DNA of 64,000 nt, taken from NCBI GenBank assembly GCA_903772945.1, contig CAICTM010000024.1, positions 1 through 64,000 of the forward strand, written 5' to 3'. A program made the position numbers and the translations under genes. Each line of letters opens with the position of its first letter. Position 1 is the stretch's first letter. This DNA comes from Seminavis robusta (lineage: Eukaryota > Bacillariophyta > Bacillariophyceae > Naviculales > Naviculaceae). Positions 11,585 to 21,995 of the stretch are shown here, piece after piece. The notes under the pieces are model-generated. The model searched no databases. It was not told where the DNA came from and was given only the letters and a program-made list of their open reading frames with translations.

Positions 11585-12898
11585 TCACGTTACGAAACCG
11601 ACGTCCTTGCCCGTCAACTTCTTCAGGTACTCGTCAGTCTCCGTGATGTACATGTTCACCGCAGCAGCAAGCTCGATAAAGGCTTTGCGGCAGTGTGTAG
11701 CAAGAGCCTGTCTTCCCATGAGTCCATAGTTGGGTAGCTGGTTGATTTGATTTGCATGCCTGACACAAAACCCAATCAAGTCCTTCCATTCAGGACACTG
11801 CGTGTGATTGGTGACAATCCGTTCTGGAAGGTTGTTATTCGTGTAGAACCGATACTGTTTGTCCTTCCAGTGCTTCTCAACAACAGCAAGACCAACAGCT
11901 TTGGAAGATTCATACAAGACGTTCACCTGAGATGGAGGATCCCCGGTAATTGCAGTACCGGCGGTGGAGAAAACAGCAGTCGGGCGTGGACGTGTTGCAG
12001 GACCAACATCATCACCAAAGTTGCCAGTAGCGTGGCCTTCTTCGTATTTGTATTTTTGTTTCAATGCTTTCATCGCCTCCCAGACTTCTGCATGCTTAGC
12101 CTGGACATGGCTTGTCATATTGCCATTACCATTCAGGGCATACGGTGGGCCACCAGTCTTCTTGTAGGACGGCTTCACCAGGGAGCAGTACAAGCTGACT
12201 GCAGGATCATCATAGCACAGGAGACAAACACAATACGGCTTCTTTTCTGTCTCTGCATCCTCCAACTTTTCGAAAGCTTTGAAGTCCAGTGCTCTCAATT
12301 CCTCCAAGTCCTTCTGCTGTCGAATGTGGGCAAACTTCATCACTTCCCAAACTGCAGCTTGCTTCTGGAAATTCTTGCGCCTGGTGTTCACCTTGTCCTT
12401 GGTGTCAACCAGACCTTTTGCTCGTGCGTAGAGAGACGTCAGGTTCGTTTCTCCATCTTCTTCGTCCCCCTCCTGGGATCCTGCCGCTGCAGCCGGCTCT
12501 TCAACAACCGGCTCATTTTCGACCTCGGGATTCTCTTCTTCAGCATTCTCGACTTCGGCATTCTCGACTTCGGCATTCTCGACTTCTCCGTCATCTTCGT
12601 CTTCGGAGTCAGACTCGGACTCAGGCTGGTCCTTCAATGCTCGTTCAGCTTTCCTTCGAGCAATCCGGAGCCGTCGTCGTTGTGGCTCTTCTTCTTCTTC
12701 ATCGTCAGAATCCTCTTCCTCGGAGGATGAACGTTCGTCACAAGCTGAGAGTGGAATCATCCCGGAATGTTCCGCGATATGATCCGCAAATTCTTCCAGA
12801 CCATGGTGTTCACGTCTTCCTTCGTCAGAGAATTGGGCAACATCATACAGGTCCTCCTCCTCCTCAATGAAGCCTCCATCATTGTCTTCTTCGTCCAT
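11585..12898 (-). CDS. hAT transposase, N-terminal part with BED-type zinc finger
   Basis: The ATG at 12898 (MDEEDNDGG) opens 437 residues. The first about 150 are very acidic, including short tandem VENAE repeats. A BED-type zinc finger follows: CVCLLC, then NMTSHVQAKH (Cys-x2-Cys and His-x4-His). The frame stops just after KKLTGKDVGFVT. In hATs this is the beta strand that normally continues into the first catalytic Asp (the DGWTS region). The catalytic segment is therefore not in this frame, and the next frame resumes past it. It may still make a truncated DNA-binding protein. Confidence 0.75.
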   Translation of the reverse strand: MDEEDNDGGFIEEEEDLYDVAQFSDEGRREHHGLEEFADHIAEHSGMIPLSACDERSSSEEEDSDDEEEEEPQRRRLRIARRKAERALKDQPESESDSEDEDDGEVENAEVENAEVENAEEENPEVENEPVVEEPAAAAGSQEGDEEDGETNLTSLYARAKGLVDTKDKVNTRRKNFQKQAAVWEVMKFAHIRQQKDLEELRALDFKAFEKLEDAETEKKPYCVCLLCYDDPAVSLYCSLVKPSYKKTGGPPYALNGNGNMTSHVQAKHAEVWEAMKALKQKYKYEEGHATGNFGDDVGPATRPRPTAVFSTAGTAITGDPPSQVNVLYESSKAVGLAVVEKHWKDKQYRFYTNNNLPERIVTNHTQCPEWKDLIGFCVRHANQINQLPNYGLMGRQALATHCRKAFIELAAAVNMYITETDEYLKKLTGKDVGFVT

Positions 12899-13208
12899 GA
12901 TAGGCAATAGGCAATGCAATAGGAAGAAAAAACGGCGGCGATCAACCAGATACGTTCCGAGTAACCAGATACGTAACCAGTTAGATAACCGTTTACGTAA
13001 CCGGTTACGTTCCGAATAACCAGGTAGGTAACCTATAACCTAACCACATCCGGAACCAATTACAGATCGTAAAAGGTTAGGTTATAGGTTACCAACCAGA
13101 TAGCGAAAATCTATCTGGTTACAGGTGGTTATAGGTTACGTAAATGGTTAAAAGACTCAACCAGATAGCCGTAACCGTAGGTTGACCACTGATGGTTCGC
13201 ACACCCTG

Positions 13209-13216
13209 CTCTGAGT
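13209..13216. repeat. hAT target-site duplication, right copy
   Basis: CTCTGAGT follows the right terminal inverted repeat and matches the left copy exactly. Confidence 0.93.
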
Positions 13217-13994
13217 ACTCCTCAGTACTCAGTATTCGATTCGATTCAATCCAATCGCTGTCTTACAGGACACAGGCAGGACACAAAAGCTACACAGCTA
13301 CGAGTACTGTACACAAGCTACAAGAGGCAAGAGGCTATCCAGCCAGTCAGCCAGTCATCCTGAACTCGAAGCAGCGTTCAAATTGTTCATATATGCGGCC
13401 CAGGAGGCACAATGCGACGCATGCGACAAGCCAAACAAACTCTTGAGCCTTGAGCCATTGGCTAACTGGTGGCTACGGTACCGTAGCTAGCAAAGCTGCT
13501 AGCAACCAAATTCTGGATGCCGGCAGTGGCAAGGAAAGGGCGGCACAAGTTAGCTGGAGTTAATAAGCAACACCACAGTACGGTGTCATTCACCAAGCAG
13601 GTCAACGAGACAATTGTCGTTCCCACAAACTTAATAAGATTCAATCATTCATAGAACCATCCTGGAGGCTGGTAGAGTTTTGGCATGCTACCTGTACCGT
13701 ACAGTCGTATGGATCCTGGATTGTTCTTCAGCACGTTTTCACTGTGGGCGCCCACAATGATTTTCCATCCGCGTCCTGCTCCCAACCCCTTCAATCAGGA
13801 TCAACACCAAACTTCAATAGAAGGAGACGTGCATTATGGCCGGTTCGCGAGGAGTATCCAAGACTCAGACTCGACCCAAGCAAGCATTCTTCTGAAGGTC
13901 ACCACCAAACACTGCAATGGACTGGCTAGCTACCGGTACTCAGCAAGAAAAACCTAACTCATAATTTCTTTACCAGAGAATACAAACTGAAAGA
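13217..13994. other. Spacer, no gene seen
   Basis: Repeat-poor to mildly repetitive spacer with an AGCCAGTCAGCCAGTC run near 13338. It serves as the upstream region of the next gene. No coding signal. Confidence 0.5.
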
Positions 13995-14684
13995 ATGTCC
14001 CACCAAACAGCCCTTGATAACGTCTTGAAGCTGAGAACAGATTTGGACGCTCTAGCGGATTCGACCAAGGAAGACAAAGAAGGCGTTGAGGTGGTGGGTG
14101 AAAACGCAAAAAAACTGCTCCGGGGACTGGGGAAGTGTTGTGTGACGATCCCAATCTTGAAAGAAACCATGGTGGCCAAGACCGTAAAGAGGTGGAAACA
14201 CAACCCGGTAGCTGGCCCCACCGCAAGACTTGTATTGAAGCATTGGAGGGATTTTGTGAGGAAGCTCCAAGAAGAAGAGGAAGCAGGAAAGACGACATCC
14301 TCCACCACCACTAAGGTTTGCAATGTCAAGGTCAAATTTATCCGGCCGCACTATGACAATTTACGGGAGTGGGTGAAGGATAGTGCACTCAACGAGTACA
14401 TTGGCCGCAAGGGAGTGGTGTTTGTGGACGGTCAGCGGTTCCCTCCTAGAGATAGTCCGTGGGCCAATCCCTTCAGAATTACCCAAAATAGCACACGGGC
14501 AGATGTAGTGAATCGTTACGAAGCCCATCTTCGCAAACAGTTGAAAAATGATCCGACTCTGAAGGGAGAACTACTCAAGTTGGATGGCAAATGCCTTGGA
14601 TGTTGGTGCTGCCCGGAAGCTTGTCACGGAGACGTTTTGGTTCGAGCCATTCAGGAAATCAAACAAGGCAAAGGAGGCTGGTAG
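13995..14684 (+). CDS. TFIIS N-terminal-like plus DUF4326 protein
   Basis: Single exon, 229 residues, ATG at 13995. Residues about 40-95 (LLRGLGKCCVTIPILKETMV, then KTVKRWKHNP and ARLVLKHWRDFVRK) match the helical bundle of TFIIS N-terminal/LW domains, which dock on transcription elongation factors. Residues about 130-225 are a DUF4326 domain: YIGRKG, SPWANPF, RADVVNRYEAHLR and the Cys/His signature GKCLGCWCCPEACHGDVL. DUF4326 is usually a stand-alone bacterial or phage protein of unknown activity. The joining of the two is the odd point. Likely nuclear if the TFIIS-like part is functional. No intron. Confidence 0.85.
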   Translation: MSHQTALDNVLKLRTDLDALADSTKEDKEGVEVVGENAKKLLRGLGKCCVTIPILKETMVAKTVKRWKHNPVAGPTARLVLKHWRDFVRKLQEEEEAGKTTSSTTTKVCNVKVKFIRPHYDNLREWVKDSALNEYIGRKGVVFVDGQRFPPRDSPWANPFRITQNSTRADVVNRYEAHLRKQLKNDPTLKGELLKLDGKCLGCWCCPEACHGDVLVRAIQEIKQGKGGW

Positions 14685-14787
14685 GCAGAATCGATATAAT
14701 ATGAGCTATTAAAATAGTTTAGGAAGACATATAAACTGAAATGCATGAACACCACCGGGAGAATTCAATCGCTGCAAAGCACAAGGC

Positions 14788-16116
14788 TCAATCTTCTTTG
14801 AAATGCAAATAGCGCGTGTCTGCCAACTTTCGTGGCCGCAGCCAATGCTTCATGGTAAAGAACAAGCCTGACACGATGCAAATGAACCCAACCACAATAA
14901 AAGTCCTGCCAAGGACCGGATTCTGCCCTCCAAAGATATTGTTGGTGCTGATAATGATTGATTTGCTGCCTTTGAAAGATTCAACAACGTAATTGGCTTC
15001 GACTTGAATGGTGAACCGTGATCCCTTGGCAATGGGTTCATTGAAGTATCCGTAAAGCTTTCGAAAGGTCGGTAAGGTGGCTATCCGCATCCAAACGATA
15101 AAATGTTCATTGGTCACACCTTCGAGAGGATTGACGACATCAGGGTACGTTTCGTAGAGATACTGTGTAATCTCTTCATCGGGATAGTGATACCGATAAC
15201 ACTTTCCATCGTCAGGATGAACAGCGGGTTCACTGCAGCTCCAAGATTGATTGGTGAGGCCAGCTGTATCATCGGTCCTGGTTTGCGCCAAGCAGCAATC
15301 AGGATCACACGATGTAGATGTGGTTCCGTCGGCATTGATATTGTTGGGTGTCGGATTTTCGCATGCTTCCATGGCAAATCCATCTGGTTGCTTGAATTTG
15401 AATTCTATATCAGATGCCCATGCCACTCCCTTTTCAATCAAGTTTAGTGTGTTGCCCTCGGCGTCTTGTCCGGATTCCAGCGTGAAAATATCATTGAAGA
15501 AGGTATTTGCAATGAGTCCGCAGGGATTGAGCCAAACATTGCCTAGCTTGTTGAGCGGGTCGCACAAGGACGCCTCCAAACTAGTCTGTTGCAGTGAAGA
15601 TCTGCCATACAATTGATAAGCATCCCTGGATTGGTAGTAATCTCTGTGATTTTGATGGAAATTGGTCAATTCATAATGAACCAAAATGGGAGGTTCCATG
15701 TACTGAGTAGCAATAAACTCCAAAGAACACTTCCGCCTGGCATTATATGTAGTGTTGATGCCGCATTCTCGAAGATTGGGATCATCAAAGGAGTCATACG
15801 TCTTTCGAAGTTCGACCACACCGTTGGACAAGTCCTGCATTTTGAAGCCTAAAGGAGGCAGAAGGGAAAATACGCTATAAATAACAATGGTCAACGTTGG
15901 GCAAGTCTTCTTTTTGTACTGATGTTTGACAAACTCACCTACAGGAACCATAATTACGCCCAAGTAAAACAGAGCAATGATCACCCAGACAGGATCCAAG
16001 ATGGGATGCCAAGCGGCGATCCGCTGTTGGTTGAGAGCCACATCGGCGGGTCGATTCGTCTGCTCGGAAAGGGAGAGCACTGTCTCATCGTCATCGTCCT
16101 TTTTCGTCGCTGGCAT
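14788..16116 (-). CDS. CDC50/LEM3-family P4-ATPase flippase subunit
   Basis: Two exons, 16116-15939 and 15848-14788, separated by a 90-nt in-frame GT-AG intron, giving 412 residues. The splice restores the family motif GVIMVPVG at the first membrane helix (about 45-65). Diagnostic features follow: a Cys-containing ectodomain, HYELTNFHQNHRDYYQSRD, NPCGLIANTFFND, and a second membrane helix near 375-395 (FIVVGFICIVSGLFF). CDC50 proteins chaperone and activate type IV P-type ATPases that flip phospholipids in the Golgi, endosome and plasma membranes. The C-terminus is short and basic. Family call sure. Confidence 0.93.
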   Translation of the reverse strand: MPATKKDDDDETVLSLSEQTNRPADVALNQQRIAAWHPILDPVWVIIALFYLGVIMVPVGEFVKHQYKKKTCPTLTIVIYSVFSLLPPLGFKMQDLSNGVVELRKTYDSFDDPNLRECGINTTYNARRKCSLEFIATQYMEPPILVHYELTNFHQNHRDYYQSRDAYQLYGRSSLQQTSLEASLCDPLNKLGNVWLNPCGLIANTFFNDIFTLESGQDAEGNTLNLIEKGVAWASDIEFKFKQPDGFAMEACENPTPNNINADGTTSTSCDPDCCLAQTRTDDTAGLTNQSWSCSEPAVHPDDGKCYRYHYPDEEITQYLYETYPDVVNPLEGVTNEHFIVWMRIATLPTFRKLYGYFNEPIAKGSRFTIQVEANYVVESFKGSKSIIISTNNIFGGQNPVLGRTFIVVGFICIVSGLFFTMKHWLRPRKLADTRYLHFKED

Positions 16117-17274
16117 CCTTCTTCCTTTTGAGTTGTTTCGGCTGGCTTTGCACGTAAGGTACTGTTGTTTGGTCTCTTGTGAAGATGGTGTGTGCTAGCG
16201 GTCTGTGTGTTGTGTTTGTATCTTCTTCGCTGTTTGCTGCTCTGGCCGTTTGATCCTCCTTTTAGCTGCGGTGCTTACAAGACTCATAGCTTCAAACGTC
16301 AGGTAGATGCGGTAATAAAAATGACTCTTCAAAGAGTACTTTAAAACGTTAACCCTAACATTACCATATCTACCCGACAAGATCTTGCTTCCAGACCAAC
16401 GTACTGTACAGCTGTACAACTGCTCGGAACTGAAGTGGTACGTACCAGTACTAGTAAGCCGAGGACTTCCTTGGCTCGAGTTTCAATATCTATTCCATTC
16501 CTTTTACTCGTACTATTCTGCCCCTCATGTTGTCACATTACAATATCCTTATCGGGTGCTGCTGCTGCAGTTGGTTTTTCATGTAGGTCTGGGCAATGGT
16601 CCTGTGGAAGCTTGAATATGGTGGATGTTGCTTCATGCATACTAGGGTTGTGTGGTGAAAGGGTCCGTGCATCAAGCTGGGCCGGGGATAGGTCCTGGGG
16701 TTGCTAGAAACTGAGTGGCCAAGGGTTCCGAGAGACTGCTCAACTCAATGCCCAACCGTTTGCATTGCTAGATGGATGCACCAGTATCATCGAAGCTTAC
16801 TGGGTGCTGGCTGGTCGGGGGTTCTGACAGCACAGAGCTCCACCAGTCACGCACCAAAGGGACATATTAAAAATATCTACCCCTGCCTTGGTTACGGTTG
16901 CTTGCCCAACACCAAAAGATCGATAGACAAGTGCCAGAAGTACGGTATCCAACACACGACCCTCTTGGAACAACGATATTATGATCTTACGTTTACAGGT
17001 AGCTAACTAATAAATGACCAAGGCTCATTCTTTGTGGTCTTGAGCCTTGACCGTGACAAAACGATATCATGTATTTCTTGGCAGTGTCGTACTGCCGGCT
17101 GGTGAGTATGTTCTTGATGGCGCGGTTTGTGACAAAGTGATGTTTCAAATGCAGTACAGGTTATTTTCCGATTGATAGCAATTCGCTACAGCTCAGAGCA
17201 TGAAACCCCGCAGGGGGGCTGCTTCCCTTCTTGTCTGGCTGGCATGCATCTTGCTTGATCCGTCAAGTTTTGGC
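16117..17274. other. Spacer, no gene seen
   Basis: Between a gene start (16116) and the end of another minus-strand gene (17275). Open frames up to about 100 codons show no domain. It must contain the promoter of the CDC50 gene, but no clear element was found. Confidence 0.5.
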
Positions 17275-18216
17275 TTACGAGAGAGCATCTTGAGCACGGG
17301 AAATGGCAACTGCAGCCACATAAGCGGTAGCAGCAGTAACAACGATCGACTTGGACAAGAGGTTGGACATGGACAACTGCAAAGCACCGCCCGCAACCTT
17401 GGAAACCAAGACACCTCCAACAATGGCAGCGTTTACAACTCTCTTGACCTTGCTGTTTCCATCTTGAGTGGTCAATCCCAACATTGCCAAAAGACCCAAA
17501 AGAGCCGTGGCCTCTTCTTGGCCACTCAAAAAGGGAATCACCGAAGGGAGTTGGGACGTGACACCCAAGACAGCGGCAGCCGTAGAAACACTCGAGGCAA
17601 CTTGAATCGACAAGTTCTTGATGTTGGCGTCTTCAGATCCGTGTCCGTTGCGAGCATAATAGCCACTGGCCACTGCTGCAATCATCCAGTTGGCAGGTGT
17701 CGAGGCAGTCAATGCCCGAGTCAAGGCAAAGTTGCTGACCGCCAAGGCCGAGATATCTTCTTGTGAGAGCTCATCGTTGTCGGCGAGAGCGCTGCGGAGA
17801 ACGGCTGCAACTTGGGAGACAACCATGATGGGAAGACAGTATCCAAACCAGGCAGGAACACCCAGTCCAGCAGGTGCTTGAAGAGAAAGGGAAGACGGGG
17901 CAATATCCAGTCCAAATTTGGTTGACCCCAACTTACTAATCATGGCGGCCAAGGTGGCAATGACGGGAGCATGGTTTACAAAGCGCATTGCACGGCTCAA
18001 CACCAAATCATCGGCCTTTTCGAGAACAGATTGAATTTTTCCACTCACGTTATCGGCCACATCATGAACAACGGCTGGTTCCGCAACAACCGACGCCTTG
18101 AGGGCAGCTGGAGATCGGAACAAGGGGCTTCGGACGGCAGCATTGATGGGGGCAATGGGGACGTATGCCGCAGAAGGAGCGATCAGCAAAAGGGAGAAAA
18201 CAGTGGTGAAACGCAT
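17275..18216 (-). CDS. Predicted plastid-targeted membrane protein, unknown
   Basis: Single exon, 313 residues, ATG at 18216. Residues 1-17 form a signal peptide (MRFTTVFSLLLIAPSAA) cut before YVPIAPINAAVRSPLFRSP, a stretch rich in Ser, Ala and Arg with almost no acidic residues. That matches the bipartite plastid presequence of diatoms, although Tyr rather than Phe stands at the predicted cleavage. The rest is Ala/Gly/Val-rich with about five or six hydrophobic helices and no charged catalytic motif. No family recognised. Probably an inner plastid or thylakoid membrane protein. Confidence 0.75.
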   Translation of the reverse strand: MRFTTVFSLLLIAPSAAYVPIAPINAAVRSPLFRSPAALKASVVAEPAVVHDVADNVSGKIQSVLEKADDLVLSRAMRFVNHAPVIATLAAMISKLGSTKFGLDIAPSSLSLQAPAGLGVPAWFGYCLPIMVVSQVAAVLRSALADNDELSQEDISALAVSNFALTRALTASTPANWMIAAVASGYYARNGHGSEDANIKNLSIQVASSVSTAAAVLGVTSQLPSVIPFLSGQEEATALLGLLAMLGLTTQDGNSKVKRVVNAAIVGGVLVSKVAGGALQLSMSNLLSKSIVVTAATAYVAAVAISRAQDALS

Positions 18217-18752
18217 GGTACCGATAGATTCTGGTGGTGAGCTAGATAGATGGAGGGAAATTTCTTTTTTCTTTCCTTTTCAGTTCCTCGAGAGCTGATT
18301 TTGTGTATATTGTTCATCAGTTGGATCCTCGCTTTGTACCGATTTGTTGACACCTTCAAACGCCAAAAGATACCTTTTTGACACTCGGGATCTTTTTAGC
18401 GGTGGCCACGTTGTCTGACCATGATGGGCAAAGGTTCTCATCATCCAAGCAAGACGAAAATTGGAACGAGTATGGTGTCAAAGTTGACACCAATGCTGTG
18501 TGTTTTCGTCTTCAGTGTTGACTGTCTCCTCCAACTTTGATGCCTAATTTCTCGATTTCCCTGTAAGCACACTTGATCGCTTTATCAAACCCGCTCGTGA
18601 TTTAATCTTCAGCAACCACAACACGACCCAACGTGGAATCGTGCAACACCTCCAGGAACCGCAGCTAGTTTTGTTCTTTGTGAGGACCCCATCATTCTCA
18701 AGCAACTTGCTTTCGCTCACACTATAATAGAAAGATATCAGACAGGACGACA
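18217..18752. other. Divergent promoter region
   Basis: About 535 bp between two divergently transcribed genes (17275-18216 and 18753-19523). It must hold both promoters. No recognisable site beyond short AT-rich patches; TATAATAG lies at 18723. Confidence 0.55.
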
Positions 18753-19523
18753 ATGGCAGACGGTGGAACTTTTCCCTGGAAACGTCAAAATATTGACGAG
18801 TCGCGTGGACCAGCGGGCTCTTACGATGCGGTCTACCGCACCCTTCCCGATCTGCCCGATGGAGTAGCGTGGCAGAGAAACGAAAAGACGCGAGAATGGT
18901 CTCTGATTCGTGTCGATCAGCAACAAGAAAAAGACAAGTACCAATATAAACTGCAGAGAGCCACGGCATGGAATCCTCGTACAGGAAGAGAACAACTCAC
19001 CGTGACTCCAGTGCCCAAAGTTCCCACGAAAGGTGTTGATGATGACCACACGGTCGCAACGGTGATTTCTGCCAACGAAGACGATGCCCCTCCTCTTCCC
19101 GTCGTGGGTAAGGATTATATAGTTCATACAGTGGTGCCATCTGATACGTTTTCTGGTCTCTGCTTGCGATACAAAATCAAACCTGTGGAACTTCGACGCA
19201 TTAATTACTTCTCCGGCACGAACTTGGCCTTGGCGCCTTCCAAGCTCTTGATTCCTCTAACCACGTCCATTGAGAATCTGCGTTTGCAAGATACGTCTTC
19301 GCCAGAATACAAAATGCAAATGGTGCTCACGGAATTTCCCAAACTGGCCAGTGTGGAACGCAAGGCTTATTTGGAAATGAATGAGTGGGATTTGGAACAG
19401 GCTCTGGAAGAGATTCGGCAAGACACTGAATGGGAGAAGGAGCAGTCATGCACAGGAGTTCCTGTTGCCAAGGAATGTCCTCCCGGCAAGCCGATGCTGC
19501 AACCTTTGGAAGTTGACGCCTAA
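18753..19523 (+). CDS. LysM-domain protein with C-terminal UBA-like helices
   Basis: Single exon, 256 residues, ATG at 18753. Residues about 122-170 form one LysM fold: YIVHTVVPSDTFSGLCLRYK, then KPVELRRINYFSG and LAPSKLLIPL. The spacing fits eukaryotic LYSMD-type intracellular LysM proteins rather than secreted chitin receptors, and no signal peptide is seen. Residues about 190-230 (FPKLASVERKAYLEMNEWDLEQ) form a three-helix segment resembling UBA or NAC-type ubiquitin-associated bundles. LysM binds GlcNAc-type glycans in other settings; for intracellular members the ligand is unknown. Role uncertain. Confidence 0.83.
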   Translation: MADGGTFPWKRQNIDESRGPAGSYDAVYRTLPDLPDGVAWQRNEKTREWSLIRVDQQQEKDKYQYKLQRATAWNPRTGREQLTVTPVPKVPTKGVDDDHTVATVISANEDDAPPLPVVGKDYIVHTVVPSDTFSGLCLRYKIKPVELRRINYFSGTNLALAPSKLLIPLTTSIENLRLQDTSSPEYKMQMVLTEFPKLASVERKAYLEMNEWDLEQALEEIRQDTEWEKEQSCTGVPVAKECPPGKPMLQPLEVDA

Positions 19524-21699
19524 AACTACTGTCCTGTACCGTCGGACCTTCGTCTGAGTCGGGTAGGAAAAATAAGTGTGCCCTGTTTTAAAAAATGGCG
19601 TGGATGGAGGTATGAATGCTCAAATGCACGAAGCAGAAATTAATAAAATGATTTGTTCGCGATCTTGACACCTGCTTTGCGTTGGACGTAAATATTTATT
19701 ACCAGAACACGGACCCGCTATTTTCGCAGTGGCGCCTCGGGTGTCCTCGATGGTGACTCGGCATTGTTTCTCTCTGCAATGACAATGGATTGCAAAGAGG
19801 GGTCCGTCGTTGCAAGTCTTTTATCGAAAGCAAGGAAACCCAATCCAGCAAAATTCCTCACCGTTCTCCTTGTTTGCCGCCCAAGGGGTTGCAAGTCTTT
19901 CATCGAAAGCAAGGAAACCCAATCCAGCAAAATTCCTCACCGTACTCCTTGTTTGCCACCCAAGGGGCCTGGAGGTTTTGACCCTTCCAGAGATTATCTT
20001 TGCTTGGTACCTGATACAGCCGTACCGGTAGAAAGAAACGCAGCAAAATTCAACCTTGAGTATCCTACTAGCTGAGCTACGTATGGTTTGGTGGATTGAC
20101 TGGTGTTTCTGCGAGCAACCAAAGAAGTTTGGGGCTGCAAAGTCTCTGGTGCAGCCTTTCCGATTTAATTTAAAAAAAGATTCATTCATTGCTTCGCTTT
20201 GCTTTGCTTGTTTGTTTGACCTGAATAAAACAGTTCTGAAGGCTTATTACTTGTTGTGGGTTAGAACGAATGATGCCTTCGAGCGATCAAATCATTCGGA
20301 CTACTGATAAGCCGACCAGTAGCAGTGGACTGGTTCACTTTTGAAATCTGCAGAGCTGCCACGTGTTAAAAGCAGGTTTGTTCTTTTAATTAACTTGTTC
20401 TTGACTTCCCACGCAAAATCATCTGTTGCCATGGGAAGACAACTATGATGAACTCAACCAATATAGCACCTACACACCCAAGATAACTATATAGAGTTGT
20501 CTACAATCCTTGCTTGTTACAGCCATGTGCTGGTTGTAGTGGTTTGAGCCATGTAGAAGGCATTATCTTATGTCAAACTTGAGGCTTCATTTTCAAGGGG
20601 GCAATGGTAAGAAATTTTCAGCCCTACTTTGCCAGCCATTCGTTGCTCCCGTGGCCACCAAATTAACAAGCCACTACCACCACTGCGACGATCACGTCCA
20701 AATTATGCATTACCTATCTCAAAGTATTGTCAGGTTGACTCTATTGGTCAAACGGCTGGGGGTATATCTGTCAGCATGAGGTGATGTCAAAAGTGAAATT
20801 TCTTCAAAATGTGAGGCAAATCATGCCATGACTGACCAGTCCACTGGTCGGCGAAGTCCACTGGTGGGCTCACGAGTAGCGGACAGTGGTACCTTACGGT
20901 ACTTTTTCTTGCGGAGCAAGACCTCGAGAGCTACCCAATTCGTTGTCTCTTTTAGTAAAGAAAAAGTCAACGAGATCCATGCTCCTGGAGTCAAAGCGGC
21001 TGTTCACAGCAAGACCCCCCAGGGCGACAACAGCGTAGAATCACAGTTGAACTCCCGGACTTCTGCAAGAAATAATAAGCTCGGCAACGAAAAAGTCTAG
21101 AAGAAGCAGAGGACAAGCTACATTACATACCTGTACCTGGAATAGCTAGCTCTCAAGTCGAATGATTCGATTGATTCAATCTGCTGGGGGGATCCCCCAG
21201 ACCCCAGAGTGACAACCGCGCAGAAGCGGAAGAATCTCCCAGCCTTCTTCTGTGCGTCGTGAGTACATGGGCCTGTACCGGTGGGGCTGTGAGACTTCGA
21301 AGCCACGAACTATGATCAGTCCGACGTCTCTGCTTGCTAGCTAGCTACCGATGAGGAGCTAGCTACTACTAGTAGTAGAGCGCATGACATTGGTGGAGTG
21401 GTATTGGTGGTACTTCCCGAGTATTTGTGACATGTCTGCTTCTGGTCAGGGCCTTGAGGGTTGGGTTTTGAGGCGATCGTGCCAACTGTCATCCATCTGT
21501 CAATGTCTGGTTTTGGGAAAACCAGAACCCAGTCTCCAATCGCTCCTAGCTAGTCATTGGTTTTGCACCGCGTGGAAATCTCTTCCTTTGTTTGATGGTA
21601 GGAGCCTTGCTGAAGCAGTTGTTGTGGAGAAACCCATGTAAATTTTAAAGAAGAAAAGCCTGGACATTCGATACTGAGGCGCTTTCTTATCATAGGATT
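19524..21699. other. Long repeat-bearing spacer
   Basis: Holds a 79-bp tandem duplication (19810-19967) and AT-rich and palindromic words. A weak open frame at 20828-21100 has no domain or coding structure. No gene supported. Confidence 0.5.
19810..19967. repeat. 79-bp tandem duplication
   Basis: Units at 19810-19888 and 19889-19967 differ at about three positions. Each contains CAAGGAAACCCAATCCAGCA and CTCCTTGTTTGCC. The unit length is not a multiple of three, so it is unlikely to be coding. Confidence 0.9.
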
Positions 21700-21751
21700 T
21701 CAAACCTTCGCACCTTCGCGGTGACGTCAAGTGAGACACCAACCACGATTG

Positions 21752-21847
21752 GGAAAAGAAGAAACACCTTCGCCCCCACTCTGCCTACAAGTTTTACGGA
21801 GCGGGCGAAGGTATTTCGCGGGGCGGCGAAGGTGTTTCTTCTTTTCC
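21752..21847. repeat. Perfect 23-bp inverted repeat, hairpin
   Basis: Arm 21752-21774 and arm 21825-21847 are exact reverse complements (core GAAGAAACACCTTCGCC) with a 50-bp loop. The loop and arms carry further CTTCGC/GCGAAG words shared with the transposon ends. Possibly a subterminal transposase-binding site or a nested small element. Confidence 0.85.
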
Positions 21848-21995
21848 TATGATCTGTTGGAGTCTCCTATGTATGCGAGTAAGCCAATACCAAAAAGGCA
21901 CCTCTAGCCAAAGATGGCAGTTCGGCCTCACATTTTTGTTGAAAAGAGCGACTTGGATTACTCGAATAGAACGTAACAAATAATGCAGTAGAATA

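Larger units (their letters stand above)
9858..13208 (-). mobile_element. hAT-family DNA transposon with 8-bp TSD
   Basis: The left end at 9858 reads CAGGGTGTGAGAACCA. The right end read inward from 13208 is CAGGGTGTGCGAACCA (15 of 16 matching). The flanking 8-mer CTCTGAGT is perfect on both sides (9850-9857 and 13209-13216), the hAT hallmark. Both subterminal zones carry many copies of AACCAGATA/TATCTGGTT and of GGTTATAGGTTAC, the repeated transposase-binding style of hATs. Inside, on the minus strand, are a BED-type zinc-finger part and a C-terminal dimerisation part. The central catalytic segment appears missing, so it is probably not self-sufficient. The intact target duplication and near-identical ends suggest fairly recent insertion. 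Confidence 0.93.

Noticed and set aside
20828-21100. Open frame of 90 codons with polar sequence
   Set aside because: No homology recognised, isolated in repeat-rich spacer.
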